Positions 7,578 to 16,500 of a stretch of 64,000 bases of DNA are shown here, one piece after another; positions within the stretch are counted from its first letter, which is position 1; each line of letters opens with the position of its first letter. Below the pieces are notes generated by a model. That model saw only the letters and a program-made list of their open reading frames with translations. It searched no databases and was not told where the DNA came from. Source of the DNA: Actinoplanes oblitus (GTDB lineage Bacteria > Actinomycetota > Actinomycetes > Mycobacteriales > Micromonosporaceae); contig NZ_CP126980.1 in assembly GCF_030252345.1 (NCBI RefSeq), positions 1,441,501 to 1,505,500 of the forward strand, read 5' to 3'. The position numbers and the translations under genes are program-made.

Positions 7578-7919
7578 ATGCTGGTGCTCAACCGCTTCAC
7601 GGTCCCGCCGGACACGCGGGACGGATTCCTGGAGCGGGCGCACGCCGCGCTCGCCGCCCTGGCCGGGTGCCCGGGTTACCTCTCCGGCCGGCTCACCCGG
7701 GCGCTGGAGGACACCGCCGCCTGGACCCTGGTGACCGAGTGGGAGTCGGTCGGAGCGTACCGCCGGGCGCTGGGCGCCTTCGACGTCAAGGTGCACGCCA
7801 CCCCGCTGCTCGCGCAGTCGCTGGACGAGCCGTCCGCCTTCGAGACGCTGGCGAGCGCCGGGCCGGGGGAGCCCGTCAAGATCATGGAGAGTGACCGGGC
7901 CGCCGAGCCCTGGCGCTGA
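7578..7919 (+). CDS. antibiotic biosynthesis monooxygenase (ABM) fold protein
   Basis: A 113-residue protein with the ferredoxin-like ABM fold: LVLNRFTVPPDTRDGFLERA at the start, GCPGYLSGRLTRALED in the middle, WTLVTEWESVGAYRRAL and FDVKVHATPLLAQS toward the end. The family includes haem-degrading enzymes, quinol monooxygenases and many proteins without known substrate. The key Asn/Trp pair of IsdG haem oxygenases is not evident. Function is left open. Confidence 0.75.
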   Translation: MLVLNRFTVPPDTRDGFLERAHAALAALAGCPGYLSGRLTRALEDTAAWTLVTEWESVGAYRRALGAFDVKVHATPLLAQSLDEPSAFETLASAGPGEPVKIMESDRAAEPWR

Positions 7920-7936
7920 ACACTAGGCTGGGATCC

Positions 7937-8491
7937 ATGGCCTACGGTCAACCGCCCTTCCCGCCCACCTCGCCGGTCGCCCCGCCGGTCGCCGTGGCGC
8001 CGCCCGCGCCGGTCGCGCCGCCCCCGCCGCCCGGTCCCGGGGTGCACCCACCGTTCCCGGCACCGCCGGTCGAGGGGCGTGGCCGCCGGATCGGGCTCGG
8101 CTTCGGCGTCGGCGCCGGCATCCTGGTGCTGGTCTGCGGCGGCGGGCTGGCCGCGGTGATCGGCCTGGCCGTCGCGATGAGCAGCGCGCTCAACGAGCAG
8201 GCGCACGTGGTGGTCGGCGACTACCTGGACGCGGTGCACGACCGGGACTACGACAAGGCCTACGACCAGCTCTGCCAGGAGACCAAGAGCTTCGAGAGCC
8301 GCGCTCAGTACCGGCAGCGGATGGCCCGCGAGGAGCCGTTCGACGAGTACTCCATCGGTGACGTCAACCCGGTCAGCGGCCAGGTCCCGGTCGAGCTGAC
8401 CTATCCGGACGGCGACGTCGAGCACGTGTCCGCGCAGCTGGGGCAGAACACCAGCACGGGCGCGTTCGAGGTGTGCAGTCTCGGAGAGTAA
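7937..8491 (+). CDS. proline-rich single-pass membrane protein with DUF4878-like tail
   Basis: A 184-residue protein. Residues 1-45 are a Pro/Ala/Val-rich cytoplasmic stretch ([19 protein letters not shown]), followed by RGRRIGLG and one transmembrane helix at about residues 55-82. The outer part (about 85-184) has the helix [24 protein letters not shown] and then a beta-rich region ending in CSLGE. Such an extracytoplasmic tail after one helix resembles the NTF2-like/DUF4878 domains of actinobacterial envelope proteins. No enzymatic motif is visible. Confidence 0.68.
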   Translation: MAYGQPPFPPTSPVAPPVAVAPPAPVAPPPPPGPGVHPPFPAPPVEGRGRRIGLGFGVGAGILVLVCGGGLAAVIGLAVAMSSALNEQAHVVVGDYLDAVHDRDYDKAYDQLCQETKSFESRAQYRQRMAREEPFDEYSIGDVNPVSGQVPVELTYPDGDVEHVSAQLGQNTSTGAFEVCSLGE

Positions 8492-8553
8492 TCTTCCAAG
8501 TCGTCCAACAATCACCGACACCCCCGCCGACACCCAGCCGGCGTAGGAGACTC

Positions 8554-9933
8554 ATGCCTGCCGACCGTATCGATTCCGTTGTCAGCCTTGCCAAGCGCCG
8601 GGGCTTCGTCTTCCCCTCCAGTGAGATCTACGGAGGGACCCGCTCGGCCTGGGACTACGGTCCGCTGGGCGTCGAGCTGAAGGAGAACGTCCGCCGGCAG
8701 TGGTGGCGGACCATGGTCCAGCAGCGCGACGACATCGTCGGCCTGGACTCCGCGGTGATCCTGGCCAAGGACGTCTGGGCCGCCTCCGGTCACCTCGACG
8801 CGTTCGTCGACCCGCTGACCGAGTGCCAGTCCTGCCACAAGCGCTTCCGGGCCGACCACCTGGAGGAGGCCTACGAGGCCAAGCACGGCAGCCTGCCGTC
8901 CTCGCTGTCCGACCTGAACTGCCCGAACTGCGGCAACAAGGGCACCTTCACCGAGCCGAAGATGTTCAACGGCCTGATGAAGACCTACCTCGGCCCGACC
9001 GAGAGCACCGAGGGCCTGCACTACCTGCGCCCGGAGACCGCCCAGGGCATCTTCGTGAACTACGCCAACGTGGCGACCGCGGCCCGCAAGAAGCCGCCGT
9101 TCGGCATCGCCCAGGTCGGCAAGAGCTTCCGGAACGAGATCACCCCGGGCAACTTCATCTTCCGTACGCGTGAGTTCGAGCAGATGGAGATGGAGTTCTT
9201 CGTCGCGCCCGGCAGCGACGAGGAGTGGCACGAGTACTGGCTGCAGGAGCGCTGGAACTGGTACCGCGGCCTCGGCCTGTCGGAGAGCAACCTGCGGTTC
9301 TACGAGCACCCCAAGGAGAAGCTCTCGCACTACTCGAAGCGGACCGTCGACATCGAGTACCGCTTCCAGTTCGGCGGCAACGAGTTCGCCGAGCTCGAGG
9401 GCATCGCGAACCGCACCGACTTCGACCTGGCCACGCACTCCAAGCACTCCGGCGTCGACCTGTCCTACTTCGACCAGGAGAAGGGCGAGCGCTGGACGCC
9501 GTACGTGATCGAGCCGGCCGCCGGCCTGACCCGCGCGGTGCTGGCCTTCCTGCTCGAGGCGTACGACGAGGACGAGGCGCCGAACACCAAGGGCGGCGTC
9601 GACAAGCGCACGGTCATGCGGTTCGACCCGCGGCTGGCCCCGGTCAAGGTCGCGGTGCTGCCGCTGTCCCGCAACCCGGAGCTGTCGCCGAAGGCCAAGG
9701 GACTCGCCGCCGACCTGCGCAAGCGCTGGATCGTCGAGTTCGACGACTCGCAGGCGATCGGCCGCCGCTACCGCCGCCAGGACGAGATCGGCACGCCGTT
9801 CTGCGTCACCGTCGACTTCGACACGCTCACCGACGACGCGGTGACGGTTCGGGACCGCGACACCATGCAGCAGGAGCGGGTCTCGCTGTCCCAGATCGAG
9901 GACTACCTGATCAAGCGGCTGCCCGGCTGCTGA
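8554..9933 (+). CDS. glyS: glycyl-tRNA synthetase (dimeric class II type)
   Basis: A 459-residue class II synthetase that charges tRNA-Gly. The opening [20 protein letters not shown] and [19 protein letters not shown] are typical of alpha2 GlyRS. Motif 2 is around [20 protein letters not shown] with EQMEMEFF, and motif 3 near the end of the catalytic core ([14 protein letters not shown]). The C-terminal HGTP anticodon domain begins at [11 protein letters not shown]. Two Cys pairs in the insertion (CQSC and CPNC, about residues 92-132) probably bind zinc. The start is the ATG after GTAGGAGAC; the upstream in-frame extension lies inside the previous gene. A strong terminator follows at 9952. 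Confidence 0.95.
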   Translation: MPADRIDSVVSLAKRRGFVFPSSEIYGGTRSAWDYGPLGVELKENVRRQWWRTMVQQRDDIVGLDSAVILAKDVWAASGHLDAFVDPLTECQSCHKRFRADHLEEAYEAKHGSLPSSLSDLNCPNCGNKGTFTEPKMFNGLMKTYLGPTESTEGLHYLRPETAQGIFVNYANVATAARKKPPFGIAQVGKSFRNEITPGNFIFRTREFEQMEMEFFVAPGSDEEWHEYWLQERWNWYRGLGLSESNLRFYEHPKEKLSHYSKRTVDIEYRFQFGGNEFAELEGIANRTDFDLATHSKHSGVDLSYFDQEKGERWTPYVIEPAAGLTRAVLAFLLEAYDEDEAPNTKGGVDKRTVMRFDPRLAPVKVAVLPLSRNPELSPKAKGLAADLRKRWIVEFDDSQAIGRRYRRQDEIGTPFCVTVDFDTLTDDAVTVRDRDTMQQERVSLSQIEDYLIKRLPGC

Positions 9934-9951
9934 TCGTCCGACGTCCGTGCA

Positions 9952-9981
9952 GGCGGGGCATGGCGTTGGCCATGCCCCGCC
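9952..9981 (+). terminator. hairpin terminator after glyS
   Basis: GGCGGGGCATGGC and GCCATGCCCCGCC form a perfect 13-bp stem with a GTTG loop, 18 bp past the glyS stop. No long T tract follows (CTCGTGT), as is common in actinobacteria. It lies between convergent genes and can serve both strands. Confidence 0.8.
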
Positions 9982-10021
9982 CTCGTGTCCGGACCGCCGG
10001 CGCTGATCGGACCGGAGGCCG

Positions 10022-10504
10022 TCAGAACTCGAAGCCGCCCGGGCGGCCGTTGCGGTCGGCGATCAGGCCGGCCAGGACCGCGACGGCGATCTCCGCGCCG
10101 GTGCGGCTGCCGATGTTGAGGCCGACCGGGCGACGGACCCGCGCGATCTTCTCCTCCGGCACGCCGAGCTCGCGCAGCGCCGCCACGTGCGGCCCCTCGT
10201 GCCGCGGATTGCCCACGATGCCGATCCACCGGGACTCGCCGGCCAGTGCCTCGCGCAGCAGCGGCCCGATCTCCGGCCGGTGATGGTCGGTGAGCAGCAC
10301 GTCGGTGTGCTCGTCCGGCTCCGCCGCCGCCAGGTCGGCGACCACCCGATCGCCGTGCGGCCGCGGCGTGCCACCCAGCCGGGTCGGATCCGGCTCCACC
10401 AGCACGACCTGAAAGCCCAGCTCGATCCCGAACCGGGCCAGCATCTCCGCCACCGGAGACGCGAACACCGCCACCAGCCTGCGCGGACCCACCTCGTCAG
10501 TCAC
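10022..10504 (-). CDS. XdhC Rossmann-domain protein, short form
   Basis: A 160-residue protein matching the C-terminal half of XdhC/CoxF-type factors: RRLVAVFASPVAEMLARFG as the nucleotide-binding start, TDVLLTDHHRPEIGPLL, WIGIVGNPRHEGPHVAALRE and RVRRPVGLNIGSRTGAEIAVAVLA. XdhC helps insert the sulfurated molybdenum cofactor into xanthine dehydrogenase-type enzymes. Full-length XdhC is about 250 to 380 residues; the N-terminal XdhC/CoxI domain is absent here, and no molybdenum enzyme gene is nearby. It may be a stand-alone Rossmann variant. Confidence 0.76.
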   Translation of the reverse strand: MTDEVGPRRLVAVFASPVAEMLARFGIELGFQVVLVEPDPTRLGGTPRPHGDRVVADLAAAEPDEHTDVLLTDHHRPEIGPLLREALAGESRWIGIVGNPRHEGPHVAALRELGVPEEKIARVRRPVGLNIGSRTGAEIAVAVLAGLIADRNGRPGGFEF

Positions 10505-10807
10505 GCATCGACTCTGTCAGACGAACCCGGCTCCCGCATCGCCACGACCCGAGGCCGGGCGCCGGCTCCCGGCCCGGCATCGGGACGGCAGGCCCCGGTG
10601 TGGCTGCCGGGCAGTGGTTCTGATCTCCGGAACCACCCGCGGGCAATGAAGGGCGGGCTGATCGTCCTGGACGCGCAGCGGCCAGATCGGCCCGCCCGGC
10701 CCGCGCGGGAGCAAACGATCCGCACCACGGCGGACGTGCGGATAAGAGGATCTTGATTTCGATCTTGGCTTTGACTTTGGCCAGGCTGGCCAGCCACCCT
10801 AGAGCGC
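10505..10807. other. intergenic region with GATCTTG repeats
   Basis: No convincing gene is seen in these 303 bp. The notable feature is an AT-richer stretch at 10749-10782 made of short imperfect repeats (GATCTTG, GATCTTGG, CTTTG, CTTTGG). It lies about 25 bp upstream of the dusB start and may hold its promoter. Confidence 0.5.
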
Positions 10808-11941
10808 GTGACAGCACCGCTCATGCTCGGCAACCATGCCGTCAACCCGCCCGTCGTGCTCGCCCCGATGGCGGGGATCACCAACGTGGCGTTCCGGCGG
10901 CTCTGCCGGGAGCAGGGCGGCGGCGTCTACGTCTGCGAGATGATCACGACGCGGGCGCTGGTGGAGCGGATCCCCAAGACGCTCAAGATGATCGCGTTCG
11001 CCGAGGACGAGGGTTTCCGCAGCCTGCAGCTCTACGGCGTGGATCCGGACGTGACCGAGGCCGCCGTCCGGATGGTCGGCGAGCGCGACCTGGCCGACCA
11101 CGTCGACCTGAACTTCGGCTGTCCGGTGCCGAAGGTGACCCGGCGCGGCGGCGGCTCGGCCCTGCCCTGGCGGCGCAAGCTGTTCGGCCGCATCGTCCGG
11201 CAGGCGGTGCGGGCCGCCGACGCCTACGGCCTCCCGCTCACCATCAAGATGCGCAAGGGCATCGACGAGGACCATCTGACGTACGTGGAAGCCGGCCTCA
11301 CCGCGCAGGACGCCGGGGTGGCCGCCGTGGCCCTGCACGCCCGCACCGCCGAGCAGCGCTACTCCGGCCAGGCGGACTGGGACGCGATCGCCACCCTCAA
11401 GCAGGCCCTGGACGTCCCGGTGCTGGGCAACGGCGACATCTGGGAGGGCTCGGACGCGCTGCGGATGGTGGCGCACACCGGCGTCGACGGCGTGGTCGTG
11501 GGCCGCGGTTGCCTGGGCCGCCCGTGGCTGTTCGCCGACCTGGAGGCCGCGTTCACCCAGGGCGCCGGCTACCGGCCGGTGCTGCCCGCCCTCGGCGAGG
11601 TTGCCAAGATCATGTCCCGGCACGCGCAGCTGCTGGTCGAGGCGCTGGAGGACGAGCGGCACGGCTGCGCCGACTTCCGCAAGCACGTCGCCTGGTACCT
11701 GAAGGGTTTCCCGGTCGGCGGTGACCTGCGCCGCAGCCTCGCGATGATCTCCTCCCTGGCCGAACTGGACGACCTGCTCGGCAAGCTCGACCCGGCCGTC
11801 CCGTTCCCGGTCGAGTCGCTGGGCCAGCCGCGCGGCCGGGTGAACGCCCCCGGCAAGGTCTCCCTCCCGCACGGCTGGCTCGACTCCCGCGACGACGACA
11901 CCGTCCCGGAGGGCGCCGAGACCGACGAGTCCGGCGGCTGA
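10808..11941 (+). CDS. dusB: tRNA-dihydrouridine synthase
   Basis: A 377-residue flavoenzyme that reduces uridines in tRNA D-loops. The TIM barrel shows VVLAPMAGITNVAFRRLC at the start, LNFGCPVPKVTRRGGGSAL (catalytic Cys region), TIKMRKGID, ALHARTAEQRYSGQADW, VLGNGDIWEG and GVVVGRGCLGRPWLF (phosphate binding). The C-terminal helical domain carries FRKHVAWYLKGFPVGG. The DusB-like pattern is clear, though Dus subfamily names are uncertain in actinobacteria. The start is GTG; no strong Shine-Dalgarno is seen, so the message may be leaderless. Confidence 0.93.
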   Translation: MTAPLMLGNHAVNPPVVLAPMAGITNVAFRRLCREQGGGVYVCEMITTRALVERIPKTLKMIAFAEDEGFRSLQLYGVDPDVTEAAVRMVGERDLADHVDLNFGCPVPKVTRRGGGSALPWRRKLFGRIVRQAVRAADAYGLPLTIKMRKGIDEDHLTYVEAGLTAQDAGVAAVALHARTAEQRYSGQADWDAIATLKQALDVPVLGNGDIWEGSDALRMVAHTGVDGVVVGRGCLGRPWLFADLEAAFTQGAGYRPVLPALGEVAKIMSRHAQLLVEALEDERHGCADFRKHVAWYLKGFPVGGDLRRSLAMISSLAELDDLLGKLDPAVPFPVESLGQPRGRVNAPGKVSLPHGWLDSRDDDTVPEGAETDESGG

Positions 11942-12017
11942 CCGCGGCGGCGAACGAGATCACCTACCGGTCGGCGGTTGCCGGCAACCGGCTGGTGAAC
12001 CGGTTAAGCTGACCGGC

Positions 12018-12791
12018 ATGGCAACGATTCTGATCACCGGGTCCAGCGACGGCATCGGGCGGCACACGGCGCAGGTCCTGGCGGCGGGCGGGCACCGGGT
12101 GACCCTGCACGCCCGCGACGAGCGGCGTGCCGAGGACGCGCGCAAGGCCGTGCCGGCCGCCGCCGGCGTGCTGGTCGGTGATCTGTCCTCGCTGGCGCAG
12201 ACCCGCGAGCTGGCCCGGCAGGCCGTGGCGGCGGGACCCTTCGACGTGGTGATCCACAACGCCGGGGTCGGCGGCGGGCAGCGTGCCCCGGAGCTCACCG
12301 AGGACGGGCTGGAGCGGATCTTCCAGGTGAACACCCTGGCGCCCTACCTGTTGACGGCGCTGATGCCGGTGCCGGCCCGGCTCATCTACCTGACCTCGGG
12401 GCTGGAGTCGGCCGGTCGGGCCCGCCTCGACGACGCGCAGTGGCGGGCCCGGCCGTGGGACGGGATGCAGGCCTACAGCGACTCGAAGCTGTACGACGTG
12501 ATGCTCGCCTTCGCGGTGGCCCAGCGATGGCCCGGCACGCTGAGCAACGCGGTGGACCCGGGCTGGATCCGCACCCGGCTGGGCGGCCCGCAGGCCACCG
12601 ACGACCTGCCGGCGGGCGCCGAGACCCAGGTGTGGCTGGCCACCTCGGACGAGCCGGCGGCCACGGTCACCGGGCAGTACTTCAAGCGCCGTACGTCGCT
12701 GACCGCCAACCCGCAGGCCTACGACGAGGGACTGCGGGAGCGGCTGCTCGCCCTCTGCGCGGAGCTCACCGGCGTCGCGATGCCGGCCTGA
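12018..12791 (+). CDS. short-chain dehydrogenase/reductase
   Basis: A 257-residue SDR. The NAD(P) motif TGSSDGIGRHTAQ sits at residues 8-20, NAGVG after strand 4, and the catalytic dyad is in AYSDSK with Ser in YLTSGLES. PGWIRTRLGG follows, with a truncated substrate loop. HARDERRAED after strand 2 suggests NADP preference. The architecture resembles retinol-dehydrogenase or WW-oxidoreductase-like SDRs; the substrate is unknown. It is followed after 4 bp by the stop of a convergent gene. Confidence 0.86.
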   Translation: MATILITGSSDGIGRHTAQVLAAGGHRVTLHARDERRAEDARKAVPAAAGVLVGDLSSLAQTRELARQAVAAGPFDVVIHNAGVGGGQRAPELTEDGLERIFQVNTLAPYLLTALMPVPARLIYLTSGLESAGRARLDDAQWRARPWDGMQAYSDSKLYDVMLAFAVAQRWPGTLSNAVDPGWIRTRLGGPQATDDLPAGAETQVWLATSDEPAATVTGQYFKRRTSLTANPQAYDEGLRERLLALCAELTGVAMPA

Positions 12792-12795
12792 CCGG

Positions 12796-13872
12796 TCAGC
12801 GCAGCCGGGCCTGGTCGGCGGCGGCGCGACCGGACTCCCAGCCCTCCAGGCTGTCGACGCGGCTGCCGCGGGCGCGCACCGTGCGCGGGAAGACCTTCTC
12901 CATCGCGGCGCGGACCTGCAGGTCGCGGTCGCGCAGGACGGGGAGCAGATCGCCGTGCCCGGCGTACTCGCGGTCGGCGGCCTGGCGCAGGCGCTCACCG
13001 ATCCGGGCCGCGTAGGCGATCAGGAACGAGCGGCGGAACGCCTTGACCCTGGCCTTGCCCTTGGCCGGCTCGTCGCGGGTCATCGCCCGGTTCGCCTGGA
13101 CCAGCAGCGACGTGTAGATCAGCTCGACCGCGTCGATGTCGGCGTCGAACCCGAAGATCGTGCTGAAGCCCAGCTCGGGTGACCAGACCGTGCGGCAGCT
13201 GTTGGCGCGCGAGACGGCGTCGAGCAGGCTGGCCTTCTCGTTCTCGTAGGGGTGGTCGACGCCGATCCGGCGGGCGAACGGCACGACGTCGACGGCCGGG
13301 GCGGTGACCTCCTCGATCCGGTACCGGGTGATCAGCTCCTGCGCCTTCGTGCTGTACGCCTCCGCCTCGGCCGGGAAGTCGGTGGCCTCGGCCTTGGCCA
13401 GCAGGGCCCGGACCCGGTCGAGGACCCGCTGGTCGGCGTGGTGGTGCACGGTGGTGGCCGGGGTGCCCGGCGGCGGGATGAGGATCTCGATGGCCGGCAG
13501 CAGGCGCAGCTCGGCGAGCAGGCCGAGGGAGGCGTCGAGCAGCGCGATGGGATCCGGCCGGCGGCCTTCGGCGACCTTCAGCTGGACGACCTGGGCCCGC
13601 CAGTCCTCGTCGACCGGCTCCTTGCCCGCCAGGAACGCGGCGGCGGCCTCGGCGACCAGCCGGCCCTGGATCGGATCACCCCGGCGGGCGATGGCCCGGT
13701 GCAGCTCCACCGGCTGCCAGCCGGTGCGGAACAACCTGTCGAACTCGTCGCCCAGCGCGGTCCGCAGCGCCCCGTCGACCTCGCCGGCCGGAACGCCGGT
13801 CAGCAGGTCGAGGGCGGTTTCGTGGTCGAGCTCTCCGGCCCGGACGCGTGCGAGGATCTCCCGGGCCGACAT
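12796..13872 (-). CDS. DUF2786 domain protein
   Basis: A 358-residue protein. The N-terminal half is helical (SAREILARVRAGELDHETAL). DUF2786 begins near residue 150 with RVLDRVRALLAKAEATDFPAEAEAYSTKAQELITRY, the family hallmark. The rest reads like the associated metallo or DNA-linked domain (SFLIAYAARIGERLRQA). Proteins of this family occur in actinobacteria and in phages; their role is unknown. It is monocistronic on the minus strand. Confidence 0.8.
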   Translation of the reverse strand: MSAREILARVRAGELDHETALDLLTGVPAGEVDGALRTALGDEFDRLFRTGWQPVELHRAIARRGDPIQGRLVAEAAAAFLAGKEPVDEDWRAQVVQLKVAEGRRPDPIALLDASLGLLAELRLLPAIEILIPPPGTPATTVHHHADQRVLDRVRALLAKAEATDFPAEAEAYSTKAQELITRYRIEEVTAPAVDVVPFARRIGVDHPYENEKASLLDAVSRANSCRTVWSPELGFSTIFGFDADIDAVELIYTSLLVQANRAMTRDEPAKGKARVKAFRRSFLIAYAARIGERLRQAADREYAGHGDLLPVLRDRDLQVRAAMEKVFPRTVRARGSRVDSLEGWESGRAAADQARLR

Positions 13873-13893
13873 GCGGCAAATGCTAGTGCCGTG

Positions 13894-13924
13894 GGCGGGG
13901 AGGGTGGTGCGGACCCTCCCCGCC
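13894..13924 (-). terminator. hairpin terminator below the roadblock block
   Basis: GGCGGGGAGGGT and ACCCTCCCCGCC form a perfect 12-bp stem around a 7-nt loop. On the minus strand it lies 33 bp after the stop of the roadblock gene at 13957 and just upstream of the DUF2786 start, so it should end the roadblock transcript. Confidence 0.75.
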
Positions 13925-13956
13925 AGGGGTGGCGGTCACGGATTACCGGGCGCGGA

Positions 13957-14328
13957 TCAGACGTCGAGCTCGTTCTCGATGTGGCGCAGCCGGTGCCGGG
14001 CCATCGCGAGGTTCGCACGGTCCCGGCGCAGCGCCACGTACAGGAACAGGCCCTTGCCCTGCCGGCTGGTGAGCGGCCGGATCATGTGGTACTGGGTGTC
14101 CAGCGTGATCAGGATGTCCTCGATCTTCTCGGAGAGGTTGAGCATCTCCATCGCCCGCAGCTTCGAGCGGACCACGTCCGTGTTGCCGGCCGCGGCGACC
14201 GTCAGGTCGAGGTCCTTGCCGCCGCCGAGGGTGCCCAGGGCCATGCCGCTGGTGTGGTCGACGAGAGCGACGCCGATGCAGCCGTCGATCTCCATAACTT
14301 CCTTCAGTGCGGTGTCCATGTCGGCCAT
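13957..14328 (-). CDS. roadblock/LC7 domain protein A
   Basis: A 123-residue single-domain roadblock/LC7 protein: CIGVALVDHTSGMALGTLGG, then AAGNTDVVRSKLRAMEMLNL, DILITLDTQYHMIRPL, and GLFLYVALRRDRANLAMARH. These small proteins dimerise and in bacteria act on small Ras-like GTPases (MglB type) or in Streptomyces conservons. No GTPase or kinase gene is next to it. It is the last gene of a block of five, 88 bp after its paralogue. It lacks signal or membrane segments and should be cytosolic. Confidence 0.85.
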   Translation of the reverse strand: MADMDTALKEVMEIDGCIGVALVDHTSGMALGTLGGGKDLDLTVAAAGNTDVVRSKLRAMEMLNLSEKIEDILITLDTQYHMIRPLTSRQGKGLFLYVALRRDRANLAMARHRLRHIENELDV

Positions 14329-14416
14329 GGGATTGGTTCCTCCGTTGTGGGATGGCGGGCCGCTGGCACAGCGGCGCCGGATGGATGCGGCGGGATGCCG
14401 CGGTGCGATCTGCCGG

Positions 14417-14914
14417 TCACCCGGCCGCCGTGCGGCGGCGCGGGGCGTTCGACAGGGTGGCCATCGGGGTCCGCCGGGCCAGCGGGATCGACGACGGTCC
14501 GGTCTGTTGCGGAATCTCCGGTCGCAACTGCTTCTGCGACGCGTTCTCCAGGGCCAGGAGCTTGACGATCCGGCGTACGCACCGCCGCGCCTCCAGATGC
14601 ACCATGGCGAGGTTCGCGTCGCCCGAGGTGACCACCGTGAGCAGCGCGTTCGGTCCGGCGGTGTACGAGGTGATGTATCCGCCGTCGCACTCGACGACGG
14701 ACTCCCGCAGCTCGCCGTGGTTCACCGCGTGCGCGAACCGGCGCGCCAGCGCCAGGTGCGCCGCGGCGAGAGCGGCCAGGGTGTCCGGTTCGATGCCGTG
14801 TGAATCGTGTGCGACGACCAGCCCGTCGGCGGTGGCGAGCACGCTGCCGGACAGCTCGGGCACCTTGCTCCGCAGGCGGCCCAACTCGTCCAGTACCGCC
14901 GGATCCACCGTCAT
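14417..14914 (-). CDS. roadblock/LC7 domain protein B with extended tail
   Basis: A 165-residue roadblock protein: VLDELGRLRSKVPELSGSVL, ATADGLVVAHDSHGIEPDTL, AAAHLALARRFAHAVNHGEL, ESVVECDGGYITSYTAGPNA, then LLTVVTSGDANLAMVHLEAR. It is closer to the conservon-type roadblock proteins, which start with a longer helix, than to protein A. A basic unstructured C-terminal tail (about 35 residues, RRTPMATLSNAPRRR) is unusual for the family. It lies 37 bp after the DUF4388-like gene. Confidence 0.85.
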   Translation of the reverse strand: MTVDPAVLDELGRLRSKVPELSGSVLATADGLVVAHDSHGIEPDTLAALAAAHLALARRFAHAVNHGELRESVVECDGGYITSYTAGPNALLTVVTSGDANLAMVHLEARRCVRRIVKLLALENASQKQLRPEIPQQTGPSSIPLARRTPMATLSNAPRRRTAAG

Positions 14915-14951
14915 CCTCGGACGCTCCTTGTCATTCTCGGGGGTGCGCGTG

Positions 14952-15950
14952 TCACCGCAGGGCCCGCAATGCGGTACGTATGCGTTTCAGCAGGACTTCG
15001 TCGGTGCCCTGATGCACCGGCGGGTTCTCGACGGCGAGTTCCTTGGGCAGCTTCGCCCCGGGTTTGCGCCGGGCCAGCCGGGGCAACCGGTTCGGCCCGG
15101 TGTTTCCCTCCCCGGGCGGCGGCGCCGGTGGCGGAGGTGCCGGTGGCGGGCCGCTTATCACCGGTACGGCCGGTGCCGGCTCGGCCACCGGCGGGGCGGG
15201 CCGGGTCACCGGCGCCGAGTCGCCCCGGTGCGGTGGGAGGCGGACGAAGTCCAGGGACTCCGACGCGCGTTCCTTCGGCAGCTCGATGAGGCCCAGCGCC
15301 GCGAGCCGGCGCAGCTCCTGGATGGTCGCGTAGCCCGCCCGGCCCAGCAGCAGCGCCAGGTCGGCGGGCGTGCGCTGCCCGTCCGCGTGGATCAGCAGCT
15401 CCCACTGCAGCGCGGTGACCGTCACCCGCTCCCGCGGCGGCCGGGCCACCGGGATCACCGGGGCCGTGTCGATCCGCGGGTTCGGGAAGATCTCGTCGAG
15501 GAGCGTGACCCGTCGTCGTACCTCGCGCCGCACCGCTGCCGCGTCGATGTGCACCACCGGCCCCAGCCAGTGCGTGGCGGAGGGCAGGAAGTCGACCGGC
15601 GCGGCGGCCGTGGCGAGCGCGAAGTACGCCGCGTCGTAGGTCGCCCCGAGCACGCACAGCTCCAGCTCACCCTGGGTGAGATGACCCTGCTCGACCAGCA
15701 GCCGGCCCACCCGGGCCGTCGAGGTGGCCTGGTCCAGCGCGTTCTGCCAGGTACGCCCGGCCAGCCGCCCGGACGAGGTGAGCAGCTCGCCCACCCCGGG
15801 CGCGGCCGGCGACTCGGCGTAGATGACCCGGCCCTCGAAGACGTAGACCGCGCCGCCGGGATGGCCACCCACCACCAGCGCTCCGGTCTGCCGCTCGTCG
15901 GCGACCTGCGTGAGCAGATCGCCGGGTGCGGCGGTCTTCGTGGGGGCCAC
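14952..15950 (-). CDS. DUF4388-like protein with winged-helix segment, long form
   Basis: A 332-residue protein. The N-terminal third resembles DUF4388 (PatA N-terminal) domains: RQTGALVVGGHPGGAVYVFE, then GRVIYAESPAAPGVGELL. A probable winged-helix segment lies at about residues 178-225 (LIHADGQRTPADLALLLGRA, then LRRLAALGLIELPKE). A Pro/Gly-rich linker at about residues 245-285 and a basic C-terminal region (RLARRKPGAKLPKE) complete it. DUF4388 proteins are linked to response regulators and motility in other phyla. It has a shorter paralogue at 16501, and shares the operon with roadblock proteins. Confidence 0.72.
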   Translation of the reverse strand: MAPTKTAAPGDLLTQVADERQTGALVVGGHPGGAVYVFEGRVIYAESPAAPGVGELLTSSGRLAGRTWQNALDQATSTARVGRLLVEQGHLTQGELELCVLGATYDAAYFALATAAAPVDFLPSATHWLGPVVHIDAAAVRREVRRRVTLLDEIFPNPRIDTAPVIPVARPPRERVTVTALQWELLIHADGQRTPADLALLLGRAGYATIQELRRLAALGLIELPKERASESLDFVRLPPHRGDSAPVTRPAPPVAEPAPAVPVISGPPPAPPPPAPPPGEGNTGPNRLPRLARRKPGAKLPKELAVENPPVHQGTDEVLLKRIRTALRALR

Positions 15951-15978
15951 CGTTACTCCTCGCTGGTGTGTGCGTTGG

Positions 15979-16359
15979 TCATGTCGCGACGAGCTCGTCG
16001 GTGAGGCGCTGCATCATGCGGCGGGCTACGGCGAGGTTGCCGCGCACCCGGTCCAGCCAGACGTAGAGCACCAGACGGCTGTCGAACTCGGTCTGGACGA
16101 CGCGCAGGAGGTGGTAACCACCGGCGGTCGTGATGATCAGGTCTTCGAGCAGGTCGTGCGGGATGGCCGAGACGAACAGCGATCGGCTGTTCGCGGCCTG
16201 GACCACGTCCGCGGTCCCGGCCGCCGCGGCCTCGTGGTCCGCATTGGGCGCGGCTCCGGTCGTGGCGACCGGAAAGCCTGTGGTGTAGTCGACGATGCTG
16301 GCCCCGACCGCGCCGGGGATCGTCATGGCCTCCTGTAGGCAGTGATCGACGCCGGGCAC
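15979..16359 (-). CDS. roadblock/LC7 domain protein C
   Basis: A 126-residue roadblock protein from a GTG: CLQEAMTIPGAVGASIVDYT, then AAAAGTADVVQAANSR, DLIITTAGGYHLLRVVQTEF and RLVLYVWLDRVRGNLAVARR. It is a clear paralogue of protein A at 13957 (both begin with a short helix, then VGxxxVDxTxG). It is 28 bp upstream of the long DUF4388-like gene, so coupled expression is likely. Confidence 0.85.
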   Translation of the reverse strand: MPGVDHCLQEAMTIPGAVGASIVDYTTGFPVATTGAAPNADHEAAAAGTADVVQAANSRSLFVSAIPHDLLEDLIITTAGGYHLLRVVQTEFDSRLVLYVWLDRVRGNLAVARRMMQRLTDELVAT

Positions 16360-16500
16360 TTCTCTCCTCAGCGCTGCTGCCGGGCTTCGTTTGCTCGGCC
16401 GTGTTCAGTTGAGTCGTTCGCCGGCGGCCGCTGGTCACTCGGCCACCACCGTGCGCCATCCTCCGGTGACACGGAGGAGACAGGTCGCACGGTTTGTGCG

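Noticed and set aside
13252..14803. Plus-strand frames of 437 and 499 codons across DUF2786 and roadblock genes
   Set aside because: Shadow composition; both true genes on the minus strand have recognisable domains.
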